Source of the DNA: a virus
Length of the DNA stretch: 34,062 nt
Reading direction: 5' to 3' (one strand)
Virus record (IMG/VR): IMGVR_UViG_3300050015_000205
Coordinates: 1 to 34,062 of that record
Part shown: positions 1 through 9,187 of the stretch, in pieces
Layout of the letters: every line of letters starts with the position of its first letter
Numbering within the stretch: the stretch's first letter is position 1
Made by a program: the position numbers and the translations under genes
The notes under the pieces: generated by a model
Database searches by the model: none
What the model saw: only the letters and a program-made list of their open reading frames with translations
What the model was told of the DNA's origin: nothing

Positions 1-127
1 AATGACCAGTAGTTTTGGATAGCTTGGGTTTGATCGGCTTTGACGCGGACACCAGGATATAACCCTGTAGTGTAGTCTCCAACTGCGGTTGCTGTGAATG
101 TTGGAGAGTCGGTAGCGGAAGCAAAAG
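1..127. repeat. Terminal direct repeat, left copy (circular-contig overlap)
   Basis: Bases 1-127 are identical to 33936-34062. The overlap joins one gene in frame across the ends, so it is best read as the assembly overlap of a circular (or circularly permuted) genome of 33,935 bp. A genuine 127-bp terminal repeat is the alternative; the length 127, a common assembler k-mer, favours the overlap reading. Confidence 0.93.
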
Positions 128-602
128 TTAAAGTTGGAGAAACTACCCAAGCCGAAGATACTCCGGCCATTTTTGCGGAGGTTACCGAACCATCAGCTAG
201 AGCAGAGGTTCCAACCACACCCGCCTTAACTGTCCCATCTTGATTCAGTGAGGTGAGGACCCCATCAATTAAAGAGTTTTGTTGCGATGCTGATGCTGGT
301 AAAAATACTTGAGTCGTTGAACCTGCGGCATAAACCTGATCTGAACCGGCTACTGGGGTGGCTACAATTGCAAACGAAGTACCTGACGAAACGGTGGCTG
401 ACCACTCCGTATAAGTCCCAGCTACTAGGTTCCCTGAGGTATTTACTTGCCGAATTGCAATTATAATCCCTGTATCAGAGGGAAAGTTGGTAGTGGAACC
501 GACGTTAATCGAAGTTGCCCCCATTGCTTTCCCTGGAGACGAAAGAGTCGTTACCGTGTTGACTCCTACATGTTTGAATTTATCCGACGTTGATGCTGCC
601 AT
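1..602 (-). CDS. LamG-domain tail fibre / receptor-binding protein, N-terminal part (gene continues at 33935)
   Basis: Start ATG at 602-600, preceded by AAAGGA eleven bases upstream. Across the circle junction the frame runs 602 to 1 and then 33935 to 32756, giving 594 codons and a 593-aa protein; 602 + 1180 nt is exactly divisible by three, which supports circularity. This N-terminal third (about 200 residues) is Ser/Thr/Ala/Gly-rich and beta-strand-like, as expected for a virion-attachment region or fibre shaft. It has no recognised domain; the LamG-like part begins just past the junction. It follows the tail hub gene by only 14 bases, so it is probably co-transcribed with the tail genes. 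Role as a fibre is inferred from domain and position. Confidence 0.82.
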   Translation of the reverse strand, partial: MAASTSDKFKHVGVNTVTTLSSPGKAMGATSINVGSTTNFPSDTGIIIAIRQVNTSGNLVAGTYTEWSATVSSGTSFAIVATPVAGSDQVYAAGSTTQVFLPASASQQNSLIDGVLTSLNQDGTVKAGVVGTSALADGSVTSAKMAGVSSAWVVSPTLTFASATDSPTFTATAVGDYTTGLYPGVRVKADQTQAIQNYWS

Positions 603-616
603 TTTAGTCCTTTCTT

Positions 617-2656
617 TTAACTACCGAAGTACGAATTCGGCACTTCCACTCCCGTGGTCAAAACCGAGCTTAAATAATAATCACATCCGACTGTATCTGT
701 TTTAATCTCCCATTCTAACTGATTTAAGGTTTCGTCTATTTCATTCGTAACTACATTAACTGCCTTAGAGGTGAAGTTTATAACCCCAACATCACCTGAC
801 CATACAGACGGACTTGAACCATCGGAGAAGGTTATTTGCCCCCAACCGGTCGGAGAAGCGGTTTGAGTGAAAGTGGTGGAAGCTAGGGTTTGGACTGCAC
901 CGTCCTCGTCGAGTCCCGATGACATTATATTTATCGTCCCCGAAGGTTGTAAGAGTTTGAATAATTGGTTCTGGATTGAAGCCATCGTCATCCCATTATC
1001 AGCCCAAGTAAGACCACCTGATGCGACACGAGTCTTAAAGGCCACCCCGTTGTCTTGGGTCATTACTGATCGGGAGAACTTTAGGATGTTCGTACCATCG
1101 TAAACACAGTGCGAAATTTCACCAGTAGTGTTATCTTCCGAAAGCCACATAAATTTAGCGGAAATAGTCCAAGGCATAATCCAAACGCCGTTACGATTTA
1201 AGTCTTTAACCCAAATCTGATTATTTGAGGTCGCTCCGACAGGCAGTGCCCAGTATAAGACGTTCTGATAAACAAGCCCGCAAGCACCCGACATTGCCGA
1301 TAGGTTTAACTTTTTGACATCGGGCATAATATTCGCTGAAACCGAGGTAGTCGAGAGAATATTCTGAATATTTATCGCTGTTCCGGTAGATTTAAAATCT
1401 TGTCCGGTCGGATACCACAGAGAGTTATTTGCTTGTAAGACTGCTCTTGAGGAAACTGTCCCTGCCTGTCCGTTAGCTTCGATTACGTTAGGAATTGGGA
1501 TAGTTTCGCCTCCTAAAGTAGCAGTTGAGAAAGAAACTTGGTGCATCTTCCCGACTCCGGCTACGCCACGAGACAAAACTGTAACCACGGAATCGCCTTT
1601 TCCTGTTCTAAAGGTTCTGACTGCGACAGGAACGGTGTCACCACCTGAGTTTATCCCGACATTACCACCACCATTGAAAGGTGAGAAATCCCCTACATCC
1701 GAAGAACCAGCATCGTACCATAAGTAGTCAGGGTTGTTTATATCTCCTACTCCGTATAATTGCCCTGCGTTGTTCCACATACTCGTGAGTATTGGGCCAG
1801 CAGTCGAGTTCCCAGCCGGAGCGAGTTTAAATGAATTCTGAATTAAGCTACCATCATCTTTAAAGGTTAAGGTGTTGCTTGAGACTGAGGCGATATAGTT
1901 CTCGCTTCCCGATACATCCCCGATATAAATGTTATAAGAAGTAGCGTTAGAAACCGCACTCCAAGAAATCGTAAGATACATTGAAGCCGGAACCCATTGG
2001 TCTCTTACAGTCGAGACTTGTTGAGTAGTTTGAATCGAGGCGATAGATTCACCCACATTGTTGTTAGCAGAAATTCTAACGTAGTAGGTAAAGTTAGTCC
2101 CTGTAAGACCTGTAGGAACCACTGTAGGAGCTGAGGGAGTCGATAAGGTAACATAGGTCACCGCCGCACCTAAATTTATATCGTAGTAACTCATTGCGTC
2201 TGAGGCGTTTGAAATAAAGACCCTATTACCAGATTGGCAGAAGTTTACGGTTGCGGTTTGGGAGTATGAGTTAGTCCCTGTTGCGGCGACCCAAGTACCA
2301 CCGTCTTTTCTAACGTGAATTTTCCCTACTCCACCAATAACCTGCATGGAAATATCCCACTTCTCAGGTTTACCGGCTACTATTTTAATGAAAGTGTCTA
2401 CCCCTAAGACTGTACCTAGAGGTTGACCACCAAAAAGGACTAAAGAAGGTCTAGGGCGAGGTAGGTTATCTTGGTCTAAAGTCACGTTAGTCATGTCTGA
2501 GAGTGCGTCAATCGGCATCCTTGAATCCATCACATAGCTAAAGTATCCAGCCTTAAAACCACCCTCAGAAGGTGTCCCTTGTGCGAGACTGATAGATTTT
2601 CTTTGTCGTGGTGATGGTTTTGGCTGAAACATTTTAACTTTGTGCGTCCCAAACAT
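617..2656 (-). CDS. Tail hub / nozzle-like structural protein (679 aa) with a fibronectin-III-like segment
   Basis: Large beta-rich protein. The N-terminal region (about residues 40-75, with PIDALSDMTNVTLDQDNLPR) has the look of podovirus tail-tube/stabilisation proteins that read as repeated beta blades. Residues about 175-275 resemble a fibronectin type III module (PSAPT start, YYVRISANN, TSYNIYIGD). It lies directly after the adaptor-like gene and before the fibre gene, the usual place for a tail hub. Start is uncertain: ATG 2656 has AGGA seven bases upstream and overlaps the preceding gene by 23 bases, while ATG 2632 sits one base after that gene's TAA stop. No enzyme motif is visible. 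Tail function is inferred from order and general architecture rather than from a diagnostic motif. Confidence 0.7.
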   Translation of the reverse strand: MFGTHKVKMFQPKPSPRQRKSISLAQGTPSEGGFKAGYFSYVMDSRMPIDALSDMTNVTLDQDNLPRPRPSLVLFGGQPLGTVLGVDTFIKIVAGKPEKWDISMQVIGGVGKIHVRKDGGTWVAATGTNSYSQTATVNFCQSGNRVFISNASDAMSYYDINLGAAVTYVTLSTPSAPTVVPTGLTGTNFTYYVRISANNNVGESIASIQTTQQVSTVRDQWVPASMYLTISWSAVSNATSYNIYIGDVSGSENYIASVSSNTLTFKDDGSLIQNSFKLAPAGNSTAGPILTSMWNNAGQLYGVGDINNPDYLWYDAGSSDVGDFSPFNGGGNVGINSGGDTVPVAVRTFRTGKGDSVVTVLSRGVAGVGKMHQVSFSTATLGGETIPIPNVIEANGQAGTVSSRAVLQANNSLWYPTGQDFKSTGTAINIQNILSTTSVSANIMPDVKKLNLSAMSGACGLVYQNVLYWALPVGATSNNQIWVKDLNRNGVWIMPWTISAKFMWLSEDNTTGEISHCVYDGTNILKFSRSVMTQDNGVAFKTRVASGGLTWADNGMTMASIQNQLFKLLQPSGTINIMSSGLDEDGAVQTLASTTFTQTASPTGWGQITFSDGSSPSVWSGDVGVINFTSKAVNVVTNEIDETLNQLEWEIKTDTVGCDYYLSSVLTTGVEVPNSYFGS

Positions 2657-3323
2657 CGTCCATTCCTGGGCTTATTTGGGGGATGTTAGTTGGTACGGTC
2701 ATTTGTTGTGGACTCCCTAAAGCGATGTTTGCGTCAATCATCTTTCCATATAGGTCGTTTGCCATTCCTAGTAGATTAGCAAACTGATCTTCTTTAGCTG
2801 GATCGTTTCGTGAAAGTTCGGCAGCTACTGCGTAAACCAGCCAGTTAGGATCATCTACGGAAACTACATCAGTCGACTGGGACATATCTGCTGGCATATA
2901 ATAACCAGGGGCATTTATGGTGCCACCTTGATATGTAGGATCAATCGTCGTTCCACCAAAAGCTACTATCTTCGGGTTATTTCCGTAAATATACATACTG
3001 CCTTGATCTCGTGACTGTGGGTTTGTCAGAGGGACTTCTAATACAGTTCCGGTTGTTAGTGTGACAATCATCGAATCGGATGGAGTGACAAAGTTCGTTG
3101 GCAAGTTATAAGTGAATAATGAAGTGCTAATAGTCGGAGTTAAGGTTTGAATCCCGAATAACGAGTTCCAAGTTTGATTTGAGTCTTTTGCCCATTCGGA
3201 CTGTTTTTGGTTTGCTATATCAAGGGCGACCAGTGATTTGGCATCACCCCATACAGGAGTTTTATCGGCAGTTTTCCCTCGATACGCTCGATAGGCTCTG
3301 TTTATTAATGCGTTAATTGTCAT
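2634..3323 (-). CDS. Head-tail adaptor / tail tubular protein A-like (229 aa)
   Basis: Begins MTINALINRAYRAYRGKTAD and continues with a helical segment containing ALDIANQKQSEWAKDSNQTW. This resembles the adaptor proteins of short-tailed phages (P22 gp4 or T7 gp11 type), which bind below the portal and nucleate the tail. The centre is beta-rich and the C-terminal part is helical again (VYAVAAELSRNDPAKEDQFANLLGMANDLYGKM), also typical of adaptors. Start ATG overlaps the stop of the 1575-aa gene as ATGA, implying translational coupling. Position between an ejection-type protein and the tail hub fits. No single diagnostic motif was seen, so the assignment rests on length, fold pattern and gene order. 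Confidence 0.66.
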   Translation of the reverse strand: MTINALINRAYRAYRGKTADKTPVWGDAKSLVALDIANQKQSEWAKDSNQTWNSLFGIQTLTPTISTSLFTYNLPTNFVTPSDSMIVTLTTGTVLEVPLTNPQSRDQGSMYIYGNNPKIVAFGGTTIDPTYQGGTINAPGYYMPADMSQSTDVVSVDDPNWLVYAVAAELSRNDPAKEDQFANLLGMANDLYGKMIDANIALGSPQQMTVPTNIPQISPGMDDVWDAQS

Positions 3324-6300
3324 ACTTTCGCTCCGATCAGTTTACTTAATGTTGATTTAACGGGCATCTTCTTTAATGATACCTTAGATGTCTTAGGTTT
3401 TTTAGTCCCACCTAGCAATGAACTTAACTTACTATAAGTAGAGTTAGTGGCTGAGTTGGCCTTGTCCATCACAGTCTTATATCCTGATGCACCAGAACTC
3501 CCATAACCTGAGTAGAAGTTTCCATCACTATTGGAAAGTCCTTGCATCCACCCAGCAGGGACTATTGAATACGACCCATCGGGATTCTGGTAGATGTCCT
3601 GAGCGACACTTGAAATAGCTTTGTTCTCTTTTGAGGTCGAGTCGGGGTTTCCGACTAACTGGCTAGCAGCTCCCTCATGACCGATGTTATAAAGGTCGGT
3701 TGAGTCGAAGTAGGCGATCATATTTTGGTAACTTTGTGGGTCAGAATTTCTAATAGACTTTCTGGTAGCCTTATCAGCATTCAAGTAACTATCCGTGAAA
3801 GATTGCATCTGTGGAGTCGCTTTAGGGTAGTCCTTATAGGGCGTTTCGCCTCTAGCGGTCAAAAGATCGTTAGCATACTTAGTCTGAGCATCAAACTGAG
3901 TTTGAAGTTCAGGATGTGAGTTCAAAAAGTTAAACTTCTGTGTTGGGTCGGTCATCGAGTAGTACTGGTTTTGTAGACTTTGTACTTGTGGCGTTGGGTT
4001 CGGGTACTCAACTGGTTGTTGAGGTTTGTTTGGGTCCGCAGGTGGGAGAGAATCAAAATATTTAGACCTAGAGTCTGCTAAAGGTTGGTACCATGATTTA
4101 TTGTCAGCGTACCACTGTTTATGCTGTATCCCATTAGGATCGACACTCATAGCTTGATACTGAAGTACTTTAGTTATTTGGTCTTTTGACTGAGACCACA
4201 GAGGATCAACCGTCAACCCGTGGGACTTTTGCTCTTGGTTCATAGCAATAATAGCATCCAGGACTGAGGGGTGAGAAAGAATCGTACTTGACTTAGCGAT
4301 AGTGTCCCAAGCACTTGGTTGAACAATGTAGTTCCCTTGGTTATCTTTTGTTTGAGGATAAATAGAGTTGAAGGCTGCTTGGTTGTTAGAGTCAAGTTTG
4401 TTGTAAGCGTTATTTCTAGACTGGTAATAGTAAGCTGTTCCTAACTGTTTATCGGTTGGGTACTTAACTGTTGATCCTGCTTCTTGAGTCAGGTTTTGAT
4501 ACCAAGGTTGATCTTTAATGTGAAGAACCGATTCAATCTCTGACGGTAGTTTTCCTGACATTAGATTAGACGCTACCTGTGCTGATGCTGGTTCCATCTG
4601 ACTAAGGGTGTATCCTACTGCTTTTAGGTACTTTGTAGCAGTTGAATCATTCCCTTGGTATATCGGGTCTCCCCAAAAGTCTTGGTTAGAACCAACTTGA
4701 GCGGCAATCTGAATTGGTCGTGATGCAAGACCAGCCATTTGACTACCAAAACCAGCAATATCACCATTAGCTAGGTCAAGGGCAGAGTTAAGGATAATAG
4801 TCGGAACCGTAGCGAGGGTAGGGAGAAGTGGGACTGCCACATTCTTTCCACCAGGCAGTTTGAATATCGCCTTGTTCTGATACCCCGATGGGTTTTCCCA
4901 CATATTATGGCCCGTATTTTTCTTGTTCGCCTCATTATACAGATACGCTGTTAATGCGATAGTACCAAGTGCGATTAGGTTCTTGGTGTTACCTGGGGAA
5001 CGTGTACCTGTAAATGTAGATTTAGCGGCCTTTATGGGAGAACCCAATACCTTGCCCCACCAATCTACCATTGTGGGTCGGTACTCTGGACTAAAAAACA
5101 ATGCTCTTTTGCCACTAGAGGTAAGTTGTGACTCTGAAGATTTTTTAACGAGTGATCCAGTACTCCAGGCCGTTTTAACTGCTTGAGCAGCCTTAGCTTG
5201 GGCTTCTTCAACGCTATCACCTTGTTTTATAGCCAAACCATACTCTCCTTCGGCTATCTGGACCTGCATTATCGGGAACACACGCTTGAAAGTAGGTTCG
5301 TAAGTTAGTTTTCCCCACGCCTCAGATACGCTATTCCCAAAAATGTTCTTTATTATCCCCCGATCTACTACGTGGTTTATGTCCATTGGCGTACTAACAG
5401 GCACATCGTGAGTCTGAAGATACTTTACGGTATCTAAGTGAGTTCCACCCTGACCATCGCTTCCTTGCAACCACTTAATAGTTGCTTGATCTCCAGCAGA
5501 CCCTATGCCGAGTGCTTTTATGGTTTTAATAGGCATTCCTTGGAGTATGCCCTTTTGTCCCACAGCGGCAAGACCAAAAGCGTTGATAGGTGTTCCTGGT
5601 ATTCCAGTAGCTGAGAACAGAATATGTTGTAATCCTGTAGCGGATTTGCCGGCACCATATACTAACTTCTTGGGAATAGTGTCCATTGTCCCATAACCCT
5701 TAGGGGATAAAATCTTATCAACCTTGTCTACGAAGTCAGATGGACCATAATAGTTGCCAATTACTTGCTTACCTTCACCAATCACTGCGACTGACTTTGG
5801 GAAACCAGGGACATTGTATGACTTAAATCCTGGTACTTTTGAACCTATCGAAGCAGGAACTGCTAGGTTGTTCTTTTTAACAAAGTTATCAAAGAAGTTC
5901 TTATTGGATAGTGCCGTTTCCACTCTTTTAGCATACTGACCCTGTAGTGAATTGGCGTTTTTCTCAGCTGGTGTTAGGCCCAACTCCATTCCAGTGTCAT
6001 AGTCTGGTATCCGCTTTCCGTTCATCATAGGAACTCTTTGACCCATCCCAGCTTTAACTATCCTAGCGTTTATATCCGTTGGGTTATTTTTCCACATGCC
6101 TAGAGCATAGTTTTGGATGTGCTTTACTTCAGTCTTTGAGAGTCCAGACTCGTTTAACTTTACAAGTAACTTATCATAGTTGCTTCTTTGTTCGGGTATA
6201 TATTTGGCGGCGTCAGGGTTAATGTCCGTTTTCCCTTGTAGTCCTCTAATAACGTCCCAATTTAACTTGTTCGGGACTTTGGTAGTTCCTTTAACAAACT

Positions 6301-8047
6301 GGGCGGCGGTTATTTCAGCGTTTTTCTTTGAACCAATCCAGTCTGCCAATCCTTTGTTAATCTCTGACTTGTTTTCAGCCGAGTAATTAGCCATATCTAT
6401 TATCTTCTGTTCTTTTTCTTTCGTAGGGACATAACCATTTTCTCTTGCTAAAGGTGATATAATAGAACCAGATGGAGACTTTTGCAAAAATTCTGGTGTG
6501 GGTGTTTCTGCTGGCTGTATTTGGGACGGTTTTACTTGTCCCGTGGCTGGCGTTACAGGGTTTTTTGGTTGCAAAACAGAAGGAACTTGTTCTTGACCAG
6601 AAGGAGTTGCTTTCCCTAATTGGTTGGTCGTTGCTGGTTGGAATTTTACTGGCGTTGTGCTTTTTAGCGGGACCGTGGATGAGGTAGCATCTACCTTCCC
6701 TACTGATGGGGTAACTGAATTTATCGCACTAGCTCCAATAGTAGGAACAATCCCCTCCTTAGCGTTTTCGGCAGCGTTTTGAGCTCCTTGGGCAATATCA
6801 GCACCAATCTTAGCTATATCACCACCACCCTTAGTACTATTTAGATAGCCAGAAATAGGAGTTCCCTGTTCTCCCTCGATTACAGAAGTCGGGTTGTTAA
6901 AAGAAATTTTCGGCGTAGTCGGTTCGCCCTGACCCAATAGTCTCTGTAGCGGTGTGCTTCCCTCTCCTGATATGGTGACTCCACCCTCAGGGATGTGTAT
7001 CCCACTACCATGGATCGCATCTACCAGGTCGTTGATGTTCATTTTATCTAAAAGAGCATCTAGTGTCGGCACTCCCGTCGAGCCATGTGTCTGAAGGTCG
7101 GATATGTTCTCTGGGGTTAAGTGGAAAGTGCCACCATTTTGGTTAGTAATGCTGATAGGTGTCGGGGTGGTAAGATATTGAGCACCACCAACAAGGCCAC
7201 CCACTCCAGTTCCGTAAAGTCCACTTAAAGCACCTGTTTTAATATAATCCATAGCGGTGGCGGGTTGTCCAGTATTGATTTCGTGTTGTTTAACAGCCAA
7301 GAGACCACTAGGAATAGATGTTACACCAGTCGCCAGTGCCTTTGTTGCCCATCCAGCTAGACTGTTAACTGGCATACCAAGAGCAGTCATTTGAGCAACA
7401 GTAGAAGCTCCTTGACCGATGTCTACGGTTGGTTCCTTGGTAGGGGTAAAGACGTTCCAGTTGTTTTGGTTATTCGGGTTGTTGACTACCTTGTTAGTAT
7501 TGCTTTGAAGTGTTTTTACGTTAGTAGTTGATGGAGCATAAGCAACCTGTGGTGCCACAAACGGTCTGACAACCTTTAATGGATAGGTTAACAGGTTAGT
7601 AACAGCCTTATCTGCTTCTGGACCCATACCCTCAGAATAGTGAGGGGTGAGTTGGTTCTGCGGAGCGTTGTACTTGGCCATAAACGGTTTTACAACATCG
7701 TTTTGAACGAAGTTCGAGACAGGCTTAACGATATTGTTCTGAACTGCGTTTTTAATTGGTTTAATATTAGGTTGAGTCAAAGCACTCCCGATGTTTTGCA
7801 AGCTCGGAGTTTTTAACTGAGGAACTTGTGGCATTTGCGGAAGTTGTATTGGTTTCGGCATCGAGTTCTGAATCACTTGTGGTGCACTCTGAATCGCTTG
7901 TGTAACTGGCTTGACGATGGGTTGGGCGGCAGCACTAAGCTGAGCAGGAAGCTGGGTAACATCTTTGACTGCGGTGTTCGCAAAACCGCCGACTGCTTGT
8001 TCGGCTTGTTGTGCTTTTTGTTTTAGAAATTGTCCAAGGTCAAACAT
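3320..8047 (-). CDS. Giant internal virion / DNA-ejection-type protein (1575 aa)
   Basis: At 4.7 kb this is the largest gene, about one seventh of the genome. Residues 1-150 are Gln/Pro/Val-rich with repeated QNxVVKPV-like phrases; about 380-540 is low-complexity Ser/Thr/Pro. A middle helical region contains YDTGMELGLTPAEKNANSLQ. Around residues 1000-1200 lies a block (ALFFSPEYRPTMVDWWGKVL, hydrophobic stretches, NQDFWGDPIYQGN) of a type found in very large phage structural or polyvalent proteins. The C-terminus is Tyr/Ser/Gly-rich then basic. No transglycosylase or protease motif is recognised. Start ATG has AAGGAG ten bases upstream. Between another ejection-like gene and the adaptor, it most likely travels in the virion and enters with the DNA; this is inference. 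Confidence 0.62.
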   Translation of the reverse strand: MFDLGQFLKQKAQQAEQAVGGFANTAVKDVTQLPAQLSAAAQPIVKPVTQAIQSAPQVIQNSMPKPIQLPQMPQVPQLKTPSLQNIGSALTQPNIKPIKNAVQNNIVKPVSNFVQNDVVKPFMAKYNAPQNQLTPHYSEGMGPEADKAVTNLLTYPLKVVRPFVAPQVAYAPSTTNVKTLQSNTNKVVNNPNNQNNWNVFTPTKEPTVDIGQGASTVAQMTALGMPVNSLAGWATKALATGVTSIPSGLLAVKQHEINTGQPATAMDYIKTGALSGLYGTGVGGLVGGAQYLTTPTPISITNQNGGTFHLTPENISDLQTHGSTGVPTLDALLDKMNINDLVDAIHGSGIHIPEGGVTISGEGSTPLQRLLGQGEPTTPKISFNNPTSVIEGEQGTPISGYLNSTKGGGDIAKIGADIAQGAQNAAENAKEGIVPTIGASAINSVTPSVGKVDATSSTVPLKSTTPVKFQPATTNQLGKATPSGQEQVPSVLQPKNPVTPATGQVKPSQIQPAETPTPEFLQKSPSGSIISPLARENGYVPTKEKEQKIIDMANYSAENKSEINKGLADWIGSKKNAEITAAQFVKGTTKVPNKLNWDVIRGLQGKTDINPDAAKYIPEQRSNYDKLLVKLNESGLSKTEVKHIQNYALGMWKNNPTDINARIVKAGMGQRVPMMNGKRIPDYDTGMELGLTPAEKNANSLQGQYAKRVETALSNKNFFDNFVKKNNLAVPASIGSKVPGFKSYNVPGFPKSVAVIGEGKQVIGNYYGPSDFVDKVDKILSPKGYGTMDTIPKKLVYGAGKSATGLQHILFSATGIPGTPINAFGLAAVGQKGILQGMPIKTIKALGIGSAGDQATIKWLQGSDGQGGTHLDTVKYLQTHDVPVSTPMDINHVVDRGIIKNIFGNSVSEAWGKLTYEPTFKRVFPIMQVQIAEGEYGLAIKQGDSVEEAQAKAAQAVKTAWSTGSLVKKSSESQLTSSGKRALFFSPEYRPTMVDWWGKVLGSPIKAAKSTFTGTRSPGNTKNLIALGTIALTAYLYNEANKKNTGHNMWENPSGYQNKAIFKLPGGKNVAVPLLPTLATVPTIILNSALDLANGDIAGFGSQMAGLASRPIQIAAQVGSNQDFWGDPIYQGNDSTATKYLKAVGYTLSQMEPASAQVASNLMSGKLPSEIESVLHIKDQPWYQNLTQEAGSTVKYPTDKQLGTAYYYQSRNNAYNKLDSNNQAAFNSIYPQTKDNQGNYIVQPSAWDTIAKSSTILSHPSVLDAIIAMNQEQKSHGLTVDPLWSQSKDQITKVLQYQAMSVDPNGIQHKQWYADNKSWYQPLADSRSKYFDSLPPADPNKPQQPVEYPNPTPQVQSLQNQYYSMTDPTQKFNFLNSHPELQTQFDAQTKYANDLLTARGETPYKDYPKATPQMQSFTDSYLNADKATRKSIRNSDPQSYQNMIAYFDSTDLYNIGHEGAASQLVGNPDSTSKENKAISSVAQDIYQNPDGSYSIVPAGWMQGLSNSDGNFYSGYGSSGASGYKTVMDKANSATNSTYSKLSSLLGGTKKPKTSKVSLKKMPVKSTLSKLIGAKV

Positions 8048-8071
8048 CGGGTTAGTCTCCTTCCTTTATTT

Positions 8072-9127
8072 TTAGACTACCCCTACTGTTCCTTGGTTTC
8101 CTTGTAAGTTCTTTTTATTAAGGAGTTGTGATAAATAGAGGGAAGATTCGGCAGGAAGTCCTTGATTTTGAGAGTTTACCTGAGCATTGTCTACTTGATA
8201 GGTTGAAAGAGCAGGAGTTGGAGCAGTTGGGGTATATTGTCCAAGCAGAGAGTTGATTTGGTTAGTAGTGGCTTGTTGTGAGGCACGAGTTCCAGCAGCG
8301 GCAGCGGAAGCAGCCTGATAACCCGAACCATTCGCGACTTGTTTAGCGACTTGAGCGGCACTTAACTGTCCTTGTAGTCCTTGTTCTTGTTCAAGCAATT
8401 GAGCTAAGAAACTCTTTTTGTTGTTTTCAAAAGAAGCAGTAGCGTTATTTTGAGCATCTTCGATCGACTTTTGGTTTGCTCCAGCAGTATCAACGACTCC
8501 GGCTCGTTGCTGACCGGCGACCTTTGAGATCAAGTAAGGAGCAAGTTCACGTCCTACGCTTGAGTTTCCAGCGTTCGCACCCTGAAGAAGTCTTTGGATT
8601 GAATTATAGGAAGAATTAGCCCCTTGGTTTACCGTATCAATGCCCGACTGTCTACTTTTATCGTTTGCGGTCTTCTGATCGGCGTAACCTCGCATCGCGG
8701 TATCTTCTTGGTTTTGGAGATTAGCAATCCCGTTGGTTTGTTGGTTCGCAACTGTTCCTAAAAGTTGGTTTAGAGTGTTGATTTGGTCGTCATAAGCGGC
8801 TTGTTCGCCAGCGACGTTGGTAGAAGAACCGGAACCTGTAACGGTTGGAGTTGGAGTTACATTGGCTTTAGTATTATTAGCAGATTTAGCCGCATTCTCG
8901 ATTGCTCCAACATTGTTTGAACCCTGGTTCCCTGTTATTGTGGCGTACTGTTCTCTATTAATAGGAATCCCAGCGAAAAAGTAATTTACTCCGCCGGAAC
9001 CATTGGCAGAATAACTTGGGGCATATTGTGTTAATACTGGTTGACCATTTAAGACATTGGCTAGAACTTCTTGTGCCGCGTTTTGGTCATTATAAACCGC
9101 GTCACCGCCATTTGATTGTGTTGCCAT
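8072..9127 (-). CDS. Probable ejection / internal virion protein, Gln/Ala/Asn-rich coiled coil (351 aa)
   Basis: Composition is dominated by Gln, Asn, Ala, Ser and Thr. A long helical region (about residues 105-285) is rich in Gln and Ala with patches such as QQTNGIANLQNQEDTAMRGY and AQLLEQEQGLQGQL; the tail is Pro/Thr-rich. No transmembrane segment or catalytic motif is seen. AAAGGA lies upstream of ATG 9127. It precedes the giant ejection-type gene by 25 bases, and small Ala/Gln-rich helical proteins beside a large one are the usual arrangement of podovirus ejection proteins. Alternative: a general tail or scaffold-like structural protein. Confidence 0.6.
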   Translation of the reverse strand: MATQSNGGDAVYNDQNAAQEVLANVLNGQPVLTQYAPSYSANGSGGVNYFFAGIPINREQYATITGNQGSNNVGAIENAAKSANNTKANVTPTPTVTGSGSSTNVAGEQAAYDDQINTLNQLLGTVANQQTNGIANLQNQEDTAMRGYADQKTANDKSRQSGIDTVNQGANSSYNSIQRLLQGANAGNSSVGRELAPYLISKVAGQQRAGVVDTAGANQKSIEDAQNNATASFENNKKSFLAQLLEQEQGLQGQLSAAQVAKQVANGSGYQAASAAAAGTRASQQATTNQINSLLGQYTPTAPTPALSTYQVDNAQVNSQNQGLPAESSLYLSQLLNKKNLQGNQGTVGVV

Positions 9128-9152
9128 CTTTCGTCCTTTCTTAACTTTGCTA

Positions 9153-9181
9153 TTGACTTTTTTTATCGGTTGTGCTAAACC
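9153..9181 (+). promoter_or_regulatory. Promoter of the CAP-domain gene
   Basis: TTGACT (9153-9158), a 17-bp spacer, then TAAACC (9176-9181) preceded by TG at the extended -10 position. The ATG at 9188 would lie at about +1, so the transcript may be leaderless; no Shine-Dalgarno is visible before it. Confidence 0.5.
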
Positions 9182-9187
9182 TTAATT

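Noticed and set aside
6472-6687. Plus-strand 71-aa frame with two hydrophobic segments and a TATAAT-like box just upstream (possible antisense membrane protein)
   Set aside because: It lies wholly inside the 1575-aa gene opposite its Pro/Thr/Gln-rich part, whose complement is naturally hydrophobic. There is no ribosome site and no good -35.
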